Source: Phycisphaera sp.
Lineage (GTDB): Bacteria > Planctomycetota > Phycisphaerae > Phycisphaerales > UBA1924
DNA length: 64,000 bases
Reading direction: 5' to 3'
NCBI GenBank assembly: GCA_020639255.1
Contig: JACKGZ010000004.1
Span: 310,001-374,000, forward strand
Shown here: one piece after another, positions 38,940 through 47,911 of the stretch
Numbering within the stretch: position 1 is the stretch's first letter
Layout: each line of letters begins with the position of its first letter
The notes under the pieces: generated by a model
Seen by the model: the letters and a program-made list of their open reading frames with translations, nothing else
Databases searched by the model: none
Told to the model about the DNA's origin: nothing
Translations under genes and position numbers: made by a program

Positions 38940-39324
38940 TGCACCGATCGACAGCAACGGCCTGCCCGAAGGCTACAACTTCCGCGAGGCCGAGGAACTC
39001 ACGCCCCGTACGGTGAGCGAACGTCTCAAGGCAAGCGATGGCCTCGTACTCGTCGACTGCCGCGAGGACGACGAACTCAAGACCGTCAGCATCGCCGGCG
39101 CCCTGCACGTCCCGCTCGGCAAGATGATGAACGAGCCGCAAGACTTCGCCGACGACCTTCCGAGCGGCAAGGACACCCCCACCGCGATCATCTGCCACTC
39201 GGGGCGGCGTTCACTGATGGCGACGCTCGCGCTGCGACGCATGGGCTTCGCCAACGTCTACTCGGTGGCCGGCGGCATCGACCTCTGGGCCCGCGACATC
39301 GACACCTCGCTCCCGCGATACTGA
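38932..39324 (+). CDS. rhodanese-like domain protein
   Basis: This 130-residue protein is a single rhodanese domain, a sulphur-transfer fold. It has LVLVDCREDDELKTVSIAGALHVPLG and the active-site loop C88-HSGRRS, with the catalytic cysteine present. It is cytoplasmic by lack of a signal. It overlaps the preceding lipoprotein gene by eight bases, which implies translational coupling. The physiological sulphur donor and acceptor are unknown. Confidence 0.88.
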   Translation: MSDAPIDSNGLPEGYNFREAEELTPRTVSERLKASDGLVLVDCREDDELKTVSIAGALHVPLGKMMNEPQDFADDLPSGKDTPTAIICHSGRRSLMATLALRRMGFANVYSVAGGIDLWARDIDTSLPRY

Positions 39325-39348
39325 TCCGAAAGCACGCATCCAAATCGA

Positions 39349-39378
39349 AAGCGGCCCCGTCCTGAGGCGGGGCCGCTT
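39349..39378. terminator. bidirectional terminator
   Basis: A perfect 11-bp stem (AAGCGGCCCCG with CGGGGCCGCTT) and an 8-base loop lie between the rhodanese gene and the convergent secreted-protein gene. Short A and T stretches on the two sides suggest use in both directions. Confidence 0.75.
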
Positions 39379-39399
39379 CGTCAGTGTGCTGTATTCGAC

Positions 39400-40779
39400 T
39401 TAGAAGAAGCAATTCTGCGGAATGCCTGCCTGGCTTGCGTTGAACGCAGCGACCCATGCCGAGAAGTCCGCAGGGGTGCACATCCCGTCCTGATTGACAT
39501 CGCAGCGCGGCCCGTTTGAGTTGAACGCCGCGACCCAGGCCGAGAAGTCCGCCGGCGAGCAGACACCGTCGTTGTTGGCGTCGCAGCAATCTTCGGGCAG
39601 AACTTCCGCGTCAACCTTGAGCCGGATCATCAACCCAAGCGCCTCAAAGTCGGGCACAAAGCCCGGGCCCCAATAAGTGATATCCCATGTGTTGTCGTAC
39701 CGGTCGTCGACAACCTCGTTGCCCGATGGCGCCCCGCAAGACCAGCATCCGAGACCGTCGCCACAGATGTCCTCGCCCTCGGCCCAGACGGTGCCCGTGC
39801 TGTTGCCAGCGCCGAACGGCGCGGGCTCTGCGCAGCCACCCGAGCCGCCCTGCATGTCGTACGTGCCCCACAGCATCGCCTGCGCTTTCGCCGACGGATA
39901 GAAACCGCCGTTCAGCGGCCCGAGCCCGTCACCACCGTCGCCCCGGGTCCAGACGAGCCGGATGCCCCCGTCGCCAAGACCATCGGTTCCGGGCAAGCCG
40001 CCTGCGAAGAGATCGAGGTTGGACGTGAGCGGCACCCCGAGCGGGTTGAGATCGGGTGCGTAGAAAATGCCATAACCCAATCCACCCCCGATATACACAT
40101 CCGGGATCGTGTCACCGTCTGTATCGAAGTTGTTGAAGTTCATGATGACGCCGCCGAGGAACCCATCGACGAACGTATCGCCGTCGTCGTCCGCGAGCGA
40201 AGCCGGGAACGCTACGTTGCCCGTCCCCGTCGGTGTGATGTTGAATCCGTCGGATCCGTCGAGGTGGGCAACGTTGTCGAACCCCTCCCATGACTCCAAC
40301 ACAACGAGCAGCGGCTCGTGCTGCGTGCCCGTACCACCGTCACAGCCGTCGGCTGTACCAGCAAACACGACCTCATTCAGCGGATAGATTGAGGGCTCGA
40401 TAACGATGTCCTCGGCGAATGACTGAAACGAAAACCCGATGCCGAACCAGTAGCGGTTGCTGGGACCGCTTTGGGTGTGCGGCGCAACATCGCCGCAAAC
40501 CGGATCGAGATCAAGCCCATCGCCATCGGTGTCCGCAAGCTGTGCCGAGTCATATACGGTGTAGCCCCCGCTGCCTCGCTGCGTATTGAGTGCATTTAGC
40601 TCGATGGTCTCGCCGAAGACGTACCGCCCGTCCACGGTCAGCCCCTTGATCGCCGTCGCGGTGCGCGCCATGAAGCGCTGCCCCGAGAACTCGAGCGTCT
40701 GCAGCTCGGGCCTCACCTGTGCTTCACACCACCCGCTCACCGCGAGCCCTGCCACCAGCCACACACATCCGGTCTTCAT
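39400..40779 (-). CDS. secreted repeat protein with dockerin-like C-terminal modules, copy 1
   Basis: This 459-residue protein has a signal peptide ending CEA, then a beta-rich domain shared with its two tandem neighbours (LTVDGRYVFGETIEL, VLESWEGFDN, WTRGDGGDGLGPLNGGFYPS). Asp-rich stretches such as DTDGDGLDLDP and DTDGDTIPD look like calcium-binding thrombospondin-3-type repeats. The last 63 residues hold two modules of the form CDxNxDGxCxPADFSAWVAAFN, similar to EF-hand/dockerin repeats, and end NCFF. No cohesin is visible nearby. AGGAGA precedes the ATG at 40779. It is probably exported and may be surface-bound or cross-linked by disulphides. The function is unknown. Confidence 0.7.
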   Translation of the reverse strand: MKTGCVWLVAGLAVSGWCEAQVRPELQTLEFSGQRFMARTATAIKGLTVDGRYVFGETIELNALNTQRGSGGYTVYDSAQLADTDGDGLDLDPVCGDVAPHTQSGPSNRYWFGIGFSFQSFAEDIVIEPSIYPLNEVVFAGTADGCDGGTGTQHEPLLVVLESWEGFDNVAHLDGSDGFNITPTGTGNVAFPASLADDDGDTFVDGFLGGVIMNFNNFDTDGDTIPDVYIGGGLGYGIFYAPDLNPLGVPLTSNLDLFAGGLPGTDGLGDGGIRLVWTRGDGGDGLGPLNGGFYPSAKAQAMLWGTYDMQGGSGGCAEPAPFGAGNSTGTVWAEGEDICGDGLGCWSCGAPSGNEVVDDRYDNTWDITYWGPGFVPDFEALGLMIRLKVDAEVLPEDCCDANNDGVCSPADFSAWVAAFNSNGPRCDVNQDGMCTPADFSAWVAAFNASQAGIPQNCFF

Positions 40780-40831
40780 CGCGTTTCTCCTGTTCGGGAA
40801 AATAACCGAGCACACACGAGCGATCGAAGAC

Positions 40832-40859
40832 GCCGACCTCGCCGCGAAGCGAGGCCGAC
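40832..40859 (-). terminator. hairpin downstream of secreted protein copy 2
   Basis: An 11-bp stem with two G-U pairs on the minus strand lies 23 bases after the stop of copy 2. There is no T-run, so it may be a weak terminator or an mRNA-stabilising hairpin. Confidence 0.45.
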
Positions 40860-40882
40860 GCACAAATAGAAGATACACACAC

Positions 40883-42262
40883 TTAGAACACACAGAACTG
40901 CGGATTGCCCGCCTGACTCGCATTGAAAGCGGCAACCCAGGCCGAGAAGTCGGCCGGGGTGCAATTGCCGTCCTGGTTCACATCGCAACGCGGCCCGTTC
41001 GAATTGAACGCCGCGACCCAAGCCGAGAAGTCGGCCGGCGTGCACTGACCATCGCCGTTGGCATCGCAGCAATCGCTGTCGCCGCCCATCTCGTGCACCG
41101 AAATTCGGAACATCACACCCAGCGAAACGAAGTCGGGCACGAGTCCGTTGAAGTCGGCGATGTCGTTGAGCACATCGTACTGATCATCGACCGCAACGTT
41201 CCCACTCGGCGCGCCGTCGGACCACGACGGGAAGCTGTCGCCACAGAAGTTCTCACCCTCGCCCCAGACCGTGCCGTCGGAGTCACCGACGCCGAAGCCC
41301 GGATCGCCCGCGTACGGACACATATTGCCCGGGACTTCCATGGCGAGCGTGCCCCAGAAGAGCTGCGTGACACGGCTGGACGGGTAGAAACCGCCGTTGA
41401 GCGGACCGAGCCCGTCACCGCCGTCGCCCCGTGTCCACAGCACGCGCACGCCGCCGTCGCCGCGACCGTCGGTACCCGGCTTGCCACCGTCCCACAGGTC
41501 GAGGTTGTTGGTGAGCGGGATGCCGAGTGTTTCGAGACCGGTCGCGAAGAAGATGCCGTACCCGCTCGCGCCCGACGAACACTGCGCATCAGGAATCGTG
41601 TCGCCGTCGGTGTCCGTGTTGGCGTAGGTCAGGATCACGCCGCCGAGAAACTCATCGACGAACGTGTCGCCGTCGGTGTCGCTCTGCGAAGCCGGGAAGC
41701 CGAGGCCATCACCGTCGGTATCAAAGCCGTCGCTCCCGTCAAGATCCGGGAAGTTATCGAATCCTTCCCAAGACTCGATGATGATCTGCAGCGGCTCGCA
41801 CACGGTGCCCACGCCGCCGTCGCAGAGCGGCCGCGATGCCGTAAACACCGTCTCGCTGATCGTGCCGCCCTCTTTCCCGGCGTCCGGGATGATGTCCTCG
41901 GCCCAGGACTGCAGGCTCACGCCGAGCCCGTATCTCGACGAGGCAGTCGAGAGCGTGTGAGGAGCCGTATCGCCGCACACAGGGTCGAGGCAGAACCCGT
42001 CGCCGTCAGTGTCGGCGAGCTGCGCCGAGTCATACGCCACATCGCCGCAATTCGCCCCGCGAGCGGTGTTGCCCTGGCCGAGCTCGACCGTCTTGCCGTA
42101 GACATACCGGCCGTCAACGGTCAGCCCGGTGATCGCGGTCGCGCGGATCGCACCATACCTCAGACCCGAGAACTGGACGGGCTGAAGCTCCGGCACGAGC
42201 TGCGCATCGCACGCACCGCTCACCGCGAGGCCAGCCAGCAAACACACACATCCGGTCTTCAT
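40883..42262 (-). CDS. secreted repeat protein with dockerin-like C-terminal modules, copy 2
   Basis: This protein is also 459 residues long and is closely related to copy 1; both begin MKTGCV and share the leader AGGAGAAACGCG before the ATG, so the duplication includes the translation start. The signal peptide ends CDA. The body has ITGLTVDGRYVYGKTVELGQGNT-type (short core LTVDGRYVYGKT) and DTDGDTFVDEFLGG. The C-terminus has two CDxNxDGxCTPADFSAWVAAFN modules and ends FCVF. The cysteines in the modules are conserved among all three copies. The role is unknown; extracellular structural or binding function is inferred. Confidence 0.7.
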   Translation of the reverse strand: MKTGCVCLLAGLAVSGACDAQLVPELQPVQFSGLRYGAIRATAITGLTVDGRYVYGKTVELGQGNTARGANCGDVAYDSAQLADTDGDGFCLDPVCGDTAPHTLSTASSRYGLGVSLQSWAEDIIPDAGKEGGTISETVFTASRPLCDGGVGTVCEPLQIIIESWEGFDNFPDLDGSDGFDTDGDGLGFPASQSDTDGDTFVDEFLGGVILTYANTDTDGDTIPDAQCSSGASGYGIFFATGLETLGIPLTNNLDLWDGGKPGTDGRGDGGVRVLWTRGDGGDGLGPLNGGFYPSSRVTQLFWGTLAMEVPGNMCPYAGDPGFGVGDSDGTVWGEGENFCGDSFPSWSDGAPSGNVAVDDQYDVLNDIADFNGLVPDFVSLGVMFRISVHEMGGDSDCCDANGDGQCTPADFSAWVAAFNSNGPRCDVNQDGNCTPADFSAWVAAFNASQAGNPQFCVF

Positions 42263-42474
42263 CGCGTTTCTCCTTCTCGTTGGACACAACCCACAAGCGA
42301 AACTGGAAACTCGTCAGACTTTTGATTGCGTCGAACATCACGGCAGAACGCCCGATGCCCATCGCCGCACGAACGGCGGCTCGGTCCCATATCCGTCCGT
42401 ACGCGAGCAAGGTTCCGATTGATATTCAATTTTCGGATATTCCGAGCCTGATGTATACACACACCCTCAATGGG

Positions 42475-42511
42475 TAAAAAAAGCACCGGCCCCGTCCGAA
42501 GACGGGGCCGG
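42475..42511 (-). terminator. strong intrinsic terminator of secreted protein copy 3
   Basis: A perfect 11-bp stem (CCGGCCCCGTC with GACGGGGCCGG) capped by CGAA is followed on the minus strand by TGCTTTTTTTAC. It ends the transcript of copy 3, about 45 bases after its stop. Confidence 0.9.
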
Positions 42512-42554
42512 CGATGTGTTTGTATCAAAGCGGACGGATCCGCTTCAAATCAGA

Positions 42555-43937
42555 TTAGAAGTTGCAGAGGTTCGGAGTGCCGGCGCCGCTGGCGTTGAAT
42601 GCGGCAACCCAAGCCGAGAAGTCGGCCGGGGTGCAGTTGCCGTCCTGGTTGGTGTCGCAGCGAGCGCCCATCGTGTTGAAGGCGGCAACCCAAGCCGAGA
42701 AGTCGGCCGGGGTGCAGTTGCCGTCAGCGTTCGCATCGCAGCAGTCCTCGGGGGGAGGAGTGCCGCCGACGTTGATGCGGATGGCCACACCGAGAGCGTT
42801 GGCGAAGTCGGGCACGAAGCCGCCGGCCCAGTCGGCGATGTCGAAGGTGGTGTCGTACTGATCGTCGACCACTTCGTTGCCGGAGGGAGCGCCACCCGAC
42901 CACGAGCCGAGGCCGTCAACGCAGATGTCCTCACCCTCGCCCCAGATGGTGCCGTCGCTGTCGCCGGCGCCGAAGGGAGCGGGCTCGAGGCAGCCGCCGG
43001 CACCCGCCTGCATGGCGTAGGTGCCCCAGAGCATGGACTGAGCCTTGCTGGAGGGGTAGAAGCCGCCGTTGAGCGGGCCAAGACCGTCGCCGCCGTCACC
43101 GCGGGTCCAGAGCAGACGGACGCCGCCGTCGCCACGACCGTCGGTACCGGGCTTGCCGCCGTCCCAGAGGTCGAGGTTCGACGTCAGGGGCATGCCGAGG
43201 GTCTCGAGACCGGTGGCGTAGAAGATGCCGTAGCCCGAGCCACCGTCAGAGAGGTGCTCGTCGGGAACGGTGTCGCCGTCGGTGTCGGTGTTGGCGTAGG
43301 TCAGGATGATGCCGCCGAGGAACTCGTCGACGAAGGTGTCGCCGTCGGTGTCGCTCTGCGAAGCCGGGAAGCCGAGGCCGTCCGGAGCAGCGCCGAACTC
43401 ACCGTCGCCGCCATCGAGGTCCGGGAAGTTATCGAAACCTTCCCACGACTCGAGAACGACCTGCAGAACTTCGGAGGTCGTGCCGGTGCCGCCGTCGCAG
43501 AGAGCTGCGGAGCCGCAGAACACGAACTCGCCGACCGTCTGACCCTCGGTGCCTGCATCCGGGATGATGTCCTCGGCGTAGGACTGCCAGGAGAAGCCAA
43601 TGCCGAACCAGTAGCGGCTGCTGGCGCCACTCAGAAGGTGGGGAGCCAGTTCGGCGCAGACCGGATCGAGGTCGAGGCCGTCGCCGTCGGTGTCAGCGAA
43701 CTGAGCCGAGTCGTAAGCGATGGTGCCGGTGATACGATCGGTGTTGCCCTGGCCGAGCTCGATCGTCTTGCCGTAGACATACTGACCGTCAACGGTCAGG
43801 CCGGTGATGGCCGTCGCGCGGATGGCCTTGTGAACCTGACCCGAGAATTCGGCGGTCTGCAGCTCGGGACGAACCTGAGCGTTAGCAGCGCCACATGCAG
43901 CGAGGCCAGCAACGGACAAAAGAACCTTGGTCTTCAT
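42555..43937 (-). CDS. secreted repeat protein with dockerin-like C-terminal modules, copy 3
   Basis: This 460-residue protein is the first gene of the tandem trio. It has a signal peptide ending ANA, the shared body (LTVDGQYVYGKTIELGQGN, FGIGFSWQSYAEDI, VVLESWEGFDNFPDLDGG), Asp-rich calcium-type repeats, and two C-terminal CDxNxDGNCTPADFSAWVAAFN modules ending LCNF. AGGAG lies before the ATG. Codon use here is more uniform (many GCC/GAG/GGC codons) than in the other two copies, and it has a long AT-rich upstream region and a strong terminator. These features suggest that it is the most highly expressed copy, which is inference. Confidence 0.72.
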   Translation of the reverse strand: MKTKVLLSVAGLAACGAANAQVRPELQTAEFSGQVHKAIRATAITGLTVDGQYVYGKTIELGQGNTDRITGTIAYDSAQFADTDGDGLDLDPVCAELAPHLLSGASSRYWFGIGFSWQSYAEDIIPDAGTEGQTVGEFVFCGSAALCDGGTGTTSEVLQVVLESWEGFDNFPDLDGGDGEFGAAPDGLGFPASQSDTDGDTFVDEFLGGIILTYANTDTDGDTVPDEHLSDGGSGYGIFYATGLETLGMPLTSNLDLWDGGKPGTDGRGDGGVRLLWTRGDGGDGLGPLNGGFYPSSKAQSMLWGTYAMQAGAGGCLEPAPFGAGDSDGTIWGEGEDICVDGLGSWSGGAPSGNEVVDDQYDTTFDIADWAGGFVPDFANALGVAIRINVGGTPPPEDCCDANADGNCTPADFSAWVAAFNTMGARCDTNQDGNCTPADFSAWVAAFNASGAGTPNLCNF

Positions 43938-44283
43938 ATGGAGACTCCTCTAAGTGACAGAAACCACAACCAGACTGTCAGGATCGCCGAAGAGAACCTT
44001 CGACGAACTTGATCAACAACAAACTCTGGATGATACCTTCGAGGTATCACCCAGCACTCGCTCACACACCGGAACTTCTCCGGGCACCGTGCGTGTTGAA
44101 CAAGCGCTACCTCTCTGAAGATCAGAATGACCTTCCCTCTTTACGCAAGCCCCACTCAAACTCCTCCAGTATGAGTACAGCCTCCACGAATATACAGGCC
44201 TCATCACCAATTGCAAGCACAAAATGAGAGCCATCCGACCAGTCGACGGAAACCCTTGGTACGACGTAAATTACCTAAATTGC
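43938..44283. other. 346-base AT-rich intergenic region
   Basis: No gene is supported here. It separates the start of secreted protein copy 3 from the end of carA. It contains AGGAG before copy 3, the palindrome at 44032-44048, and otherwise AT-rich sequence unlike the coding DNA. It is probably the regulatory leader and promoter of copy 3. Confidence 0.5.
44032..44048. promoter_or_regulatory. 17-base palindrome, possible operator
   Basis: GATACCT and AGGTATC form a perfect inverted repeat around TCG, about 95 bases upstream of copy 3 of the secreted proteins. It could be an operator or a small hairpin in the leader. Confidence 0.35.
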
Positions 44284-45489
44284 CTATGAACCCGCTCTCA
44301 ACGGTCGTGCCGCCCGAACCAGGTCCAGGAACCGATCAAACACATAGCCGGCGTCGTGGGGCCCTGGGGAGGCCTCCGGGTGGTACTGCACCGCCAGCAC
44401 CGGCCGATCCCGCCGCGCAAAGCCCGCGAGCGTGCCGTCGTTCAGGTGTGTGTGCGTCGCCACACTCGTCTTCGGATCCAGCGACGCCGGATCGATCGCA
44501 AAGCCGTGGTTCTGACTCGTGATCTCCACGCGCCCCGTCACGTCGTTCCGCACAGGCTGGTTCGCGCCGCGATGCCCGAAGGGCAGCTTGAACGCCTTGG
44601 CCCCAGACGCCAGCGCCAACAGCTGGTGCCCCAGGCAGATGCCAAGGATCGGAATCTTCGGCGCGTCGTCAGCCATCAGACGTTTGAGCGAGTCGATCAC
44701 CTGCTTCACCGCCGCCGGGTCGCCAGGACCGTTCGACACGAACAGCCCATGGATCTCACCCGCCTCGAACCGCCGGAGCACGTCGTCTGGGTCGAACGTA
44801 TACGGGATCTTCTTCACGACACACCCACGCGACACGAGATGCCGAAGCGTGTTGTGCTTGGCGCCGCAATCGACCGCCAGAATCACCGGCGCATCTGCGT
44901 CTTCGGCCTGCTCCGGGAACCACTCGCCCAGCCCGTCGTCCCAGCTTTCCTCGACCGAGCACCCGACCTCGGTCACCAGATTCGCACCGGCCATCGCGGG
45001 CGCGTTCTTGGCGCGATCAACCAAATCCGCGTCGCTGATCGATTCATCATCCGTGATGACGCCCGCCATCACGCCGTGAGCCCGCAGCACGCGCGTCAGC
45101 GCCCGCGTATCGATCCGCTCAAGCCCGAGCACGCCCTGCTTGCGCAGGTACGTCTCCAGATCCTCGCTCGCCCGATAGTTGCTGGGCCGGCGCGCCAGCT
45201 CCCGGCACACCATGCCCGAGACCTGCACGCTCGCCGACTCGACGTCCTCGGCGTTCACGCCCGTGTTCCCGATGAGAGGAGCCGTGAAGACCAAGATCTG
45301 CCCCGTGTAGGACGGGTCGGTCAGAGCTTCCTGATAGCCGGTCATCGCGGTGTTGAAGACGACCTCAGCCGCCCGGACGATCTTCTGCCCGGTCGCCCCG
45401 AATGGCCTGCCTCGAAACACCGTCCCATCGGCCAGGGCCAGGCGGCCAGAACCAGCGGCAGGCGAAGCGGACGGGGCGTTCGTGGTCAT
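44284..45489 (-). CDS. carA: carbamoyl-phosphate synthase small subunit
   Basis: CarA is the glutaminase subunit that supplies ammonia to CarB for carbamoyl phosphate, used in pyrimidine and arginine synthesis. The 401-residue protein has the N-terminal domain (LALADGTVFRGRPFGA, FNTAMTGYQEALTDPSYTGQI) and a class I amidotransferase domain with SNGPGDPA, the nucleophile cysteine in GICLGHQLLAL and the histidine in VQYHPEASPGP. TAGACT (minus strand, 45497-45502) ends seven bases before the ATG at 45489, suggesting a leaderless mRNA. carB is not adjacent. Confidence 0.95.
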   Translation of the reverse strand: MTTNAPSASPAAGSGRLALADGTVFRGRPFGATGQKIVRAAEVVFNTAMTGYQEALTDPSYTGQILVFTAPLIGNTGVNAEDVESASVQVSGMVCRELARRPSNYRASEDLETYLRKQGVLGLERIDTRALTRVLRAHGVMAGVITDDESISDADLVDRAKNAPAMAGANLVTEVGCSVEESWDDGLGEWFPEQAEDADAPVILAVDCGAKHNTLRHLVSRGCVVKKIPYTFDPDDVLRRFEAGEIHGLFVSNGPGDPAAVKQVIDSLKRLMADDAPKIPILGICLGHQLLALASGAKAFKLPFGHRGANQPVRNDVTGRVEITSQNHGFAIDPASLDPKTSVATHTHLNDGTLAGFARRDRPVLAVQYHPEASPGPHDAGYVFDRFLDLVRAARPLRAGS

Positions 45490-45527
45490 CGGATAGAGTC
45501 TAGCGCCGCCGAACGGCGCACAACCAC

Positions 45528-47888
45528 ATGGACTCACTCTTTCCACAGCACGAAGAGCACCAAGCCGCCGCGGCCTACTACGCCCGCGTCGCCGTCGAAC
45601 GACGCGTCGAGCTCAAAGACCCCTTCGAAGACGGGCTCACGTATTCATCCGATGAATATCTCGAACCCGGCACCCGCGTCCGCGTCCCGCTCGGGCGGGG
45701 TGACAAGCCCGCCGAGGGCATCGTCGTCGACATCGGCGGCACCGAAATCCTCGAAGGCTTCAACCCCAAGCGCGTCAAGCCCATCATCGAAGCCCACGGA
45801 CGCGTCCTCTCCGAAGACCTGATCAGCCTCGGGCGCTGGATCGCGCGGTACTACGTCGCCCCTCTCGGGATGACGCTCGCGAGCATGATCCCCGCAGCCG
45901 TCAAAGCCGACACCGGGCGCCGGCACGAGGAACGCCTCGAACCCGCGCAAGACCTCGCGGGCGACTTGCCCGAGGGCGTCAAGCTCCCCCCGAGCGCCAA
46001 GGCGGCGCTCGCTGCGCTCCGCGAACACAAAGAGATCACCTGGCCCGCAAGCGCCCGCAACCTCGCGGATCTCATCGAGTCGCGCACCGTCGCGCCGATC
46101 AACCGCCTCGTCAAGGCGGGCCTCCTGCGACCCGTCACGCACTCGAGCGTGCGCTCGCGCCAGCTCGATTCGGACACCGTCTTCGACGCCGCCCGCCATT
46201 TCGATCCCACGCCCGCGCAGAACGCCGTCATCTCGGGTGTCGGCGCGACGCTCGGCGAGTTCTCGACCCACCTGCTCTTCGGTGTGACAGGCTCGGGCAA
46301 GACCGAGGTGTATTTGCAACTTATCGAGCAGGTGCTCGCCCGCAGCATGAACGCGGTCATGCTCGTGCCCGAGATCGCGCTGACGCCCCAGACCGCCGGG
46401 CGTGTGCAGTCACGTCTCGGCGCCGCCAACGTCGCGGTGCTGCACTCGGGCCTGACCGCCGCCCAGCGCAACAGCGCCTGGGCGAGCGTGCTCGCGGGCA
46501 GCGCCCGCGTCGTCGTCGGCGCACGCTCGGCGATCTTCGCCCCGATCGAGAACCTCGGGCTCATCATCGTCGACGAGGAGCACGACTCGTCGTACAAGCA
46601 GGACCAGCTCCCCCGCTACAACGCGCGCGACGTCGCCATCGTCCGGGCGCACACCGCCGGCTGCCCGATCCTGCTCGGGTCCGCCACGCCCTCGCTCGAA
46701 TCGTGGGCCAACGTCGAAGCGGGCCGCTCCAAGCTCTGGCAGCTCCCCGAACGCGTGGGCGGCGGCAAGCTCCCCAAGGTCCGCATCGTCGACATGATCA
46801 CCGAGCGACGCCAATACGCGGATCTCCACCACTGTGCGCCGCCCGCCGAGCTTCTCGTGGGTCCATCACTCGAACGTGCCCTGCAGCGCACTCTTACCGA
46901 GGGCGGACAGGCGGTCCTGCTACTCAACAAACGCGGGCTCGCGGGCTTTGTGGGGTGCACATCCTCCAAGTGCGGCTGGGTGCTCCAGTGCCACCACTGC
47001 TCGACGCGCATGGTCCTGCACAAGCTGCCCTCGCTCGCAGCGGGCGGGTACGTGCGTTGCCACCACTGCAGCGCCGAGCAGAAAATGCCGAGCCAGTGCC
47101 CCGACTGCCAGAGCAAGCTGCGTCAATTCGGCGCAGGAACGCAGCGAGCCGAGGAAGTCGTCGAAGCTCTCACGCAATCGATGCCCGAGGTGTGCCACCT
47201 CACCGCGGGCGAGACGCTCGTGCGCGTCGATGCCGACGCGATGCGCTCCGGACGCGAGGTCTTCGAGACGCTCGCCCGATTCGCGCGGGGCGAGATCCGC
47301 GTACTGCTGGGCACACAGATGATCGCCAAGGGGCTCGATGTGCCCAACGTCCGCTTGGTCGGTGTGCTCTCGGCGGACACGGCTCTGAATCTCCCCGACT
47401 TCCGCGCGGGCGAGCGCACATTCCAGCTTGTCTCTCAGGTCGCAGGGCGAGCCGGGCGGGGCCAATTCCCGGGCGAGGTGATTGTCCAGACCTTCGAGCC
47501 GGACGCGCCCGCCATCCAGCTCGCAGCCGATCACGACTACCACACCTTTGCGCACGAAGAGCTCACCCTCCGCAAGGCGATCGGGTTGCCCCCCGCGACG
47601 CGGATGGCGCGGATCGTCTGCCGCGACAAAGACCTCGCCAAGGCCCGGGCGGGCGCTCAGACGATCGCGGACGCTGCGTCGGAGATGGTTGAGCGGGGCC
47701 TGATCTCGCTCATGGGCCCGATGCCCTGCCCGATCGAACGCATCGCCGACCACTTCCGCATCGCCATCGAGCTGACCGCCCCCGACTCTGGCAAGCTCCA
47801 GACCGCGATGCAGACCCTCCGTAAACGCGGCGTGCTGCTGAGCGACACCAAGACCGCTGTCGACGTCGACCCGCTCGCGCTTCTCTAA
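45528..47888 (+). CDS. priA: primosomal protein N' (replication restart helicase PriA)
   Basis: PriA recognises stalled replication forks and reloads the replicative helicase. The 786-residue protein has the N-terminal DNA-binding domain, the Walker A motif GVTGSGKTEV near 255, the DEEH box near 348, and two zinc clusters (CGWVLQCHHC, then CHHC and CPDC) around residues 480-530. QMIAKGLDVPNVRLVGVLSADTALNLPDFRA contains helicase motif V (core TQMIAKG). It is divergent from carA, with about 38 bases between the starts. Confidence 0.95.
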   Translation: MDSLFPQHEEHQAAAAYYARVAVERRVELKDPFEDGLTYSSDEYLEPGTRVRVPLGRGDKPAEGIVVDIGGTEILEGFNPKRVKPIIEAHGRVLSEDLISLGRWIARYYVAPLGMTLASMIPAAVKADTGRRHEERLEPAQDLAGDLPEGVKLPPSAKAALAALREHKEITWPASARNLADLIESRTVAPINRLVKAGLLRPVTHSSVRSRQLDSDTVFDAARHFDPTPAQNAVISGVGATLGEFSTHLLFGVTGSGKTEVYLQLIEQVLARSMNAVMLVPEIALTPQTAGRVQSRLGAANVAVLHSGLTAAQRNSAWASVLAGSARVVVGARSAIFAPIENLGLIIVDEEHDSSYKQDQLPRYNARDVAIVRAHTAGCPILLGSATPSLESWANVEAGRSKLWQLPERVGGGKLPKVRIVDMITERRQYADLHHCAPPAELLVGPSLERALQRTLTEGGQAVLLLNKRGLAGFVGCTSSKCGWVLQCHHCSTRMVLHKLPSLAAGGYVRCHHCSAEQKMPSQCPDCQSKLRQFGAGTQRAEEVVEALTQSMPEVCHLTAGETLVRVDADAMRSGREVFETLARFARGEIRVLLGTQMIAKGLDVPNVRLVGVLSADTALNLPDFRAGERTFQLVSQVAGRAGRGQFPGEVIVQTFEPDAPAIQLAADHDYHTFAHEELTLRKAIGLPPATRMARIVCRDKDLAKARAGAQTIADAASEMVERGLISLMGPMPCPIERIADHFRIAIELTAPDSGKLQTAMQTLRKRGVLLSDTKTAVDVDPLALL

Positions 47889-47911
47889 GCGCGCCGGCAC
47901 TAGAGTCATGC

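Noticed and set aside
40586..42325. Long plus-strand frame opposite the secreted proteins
   Set aside because: It is the complement of repeated Asp-codon sequence; it has no start signal and no protein-family features.
39400..43937. CRISPR-like repetition suggested by repeated DNA words
   Set aside because: The repeats are coding and reflect protein modules and gene duplication; there are no regular spacers.
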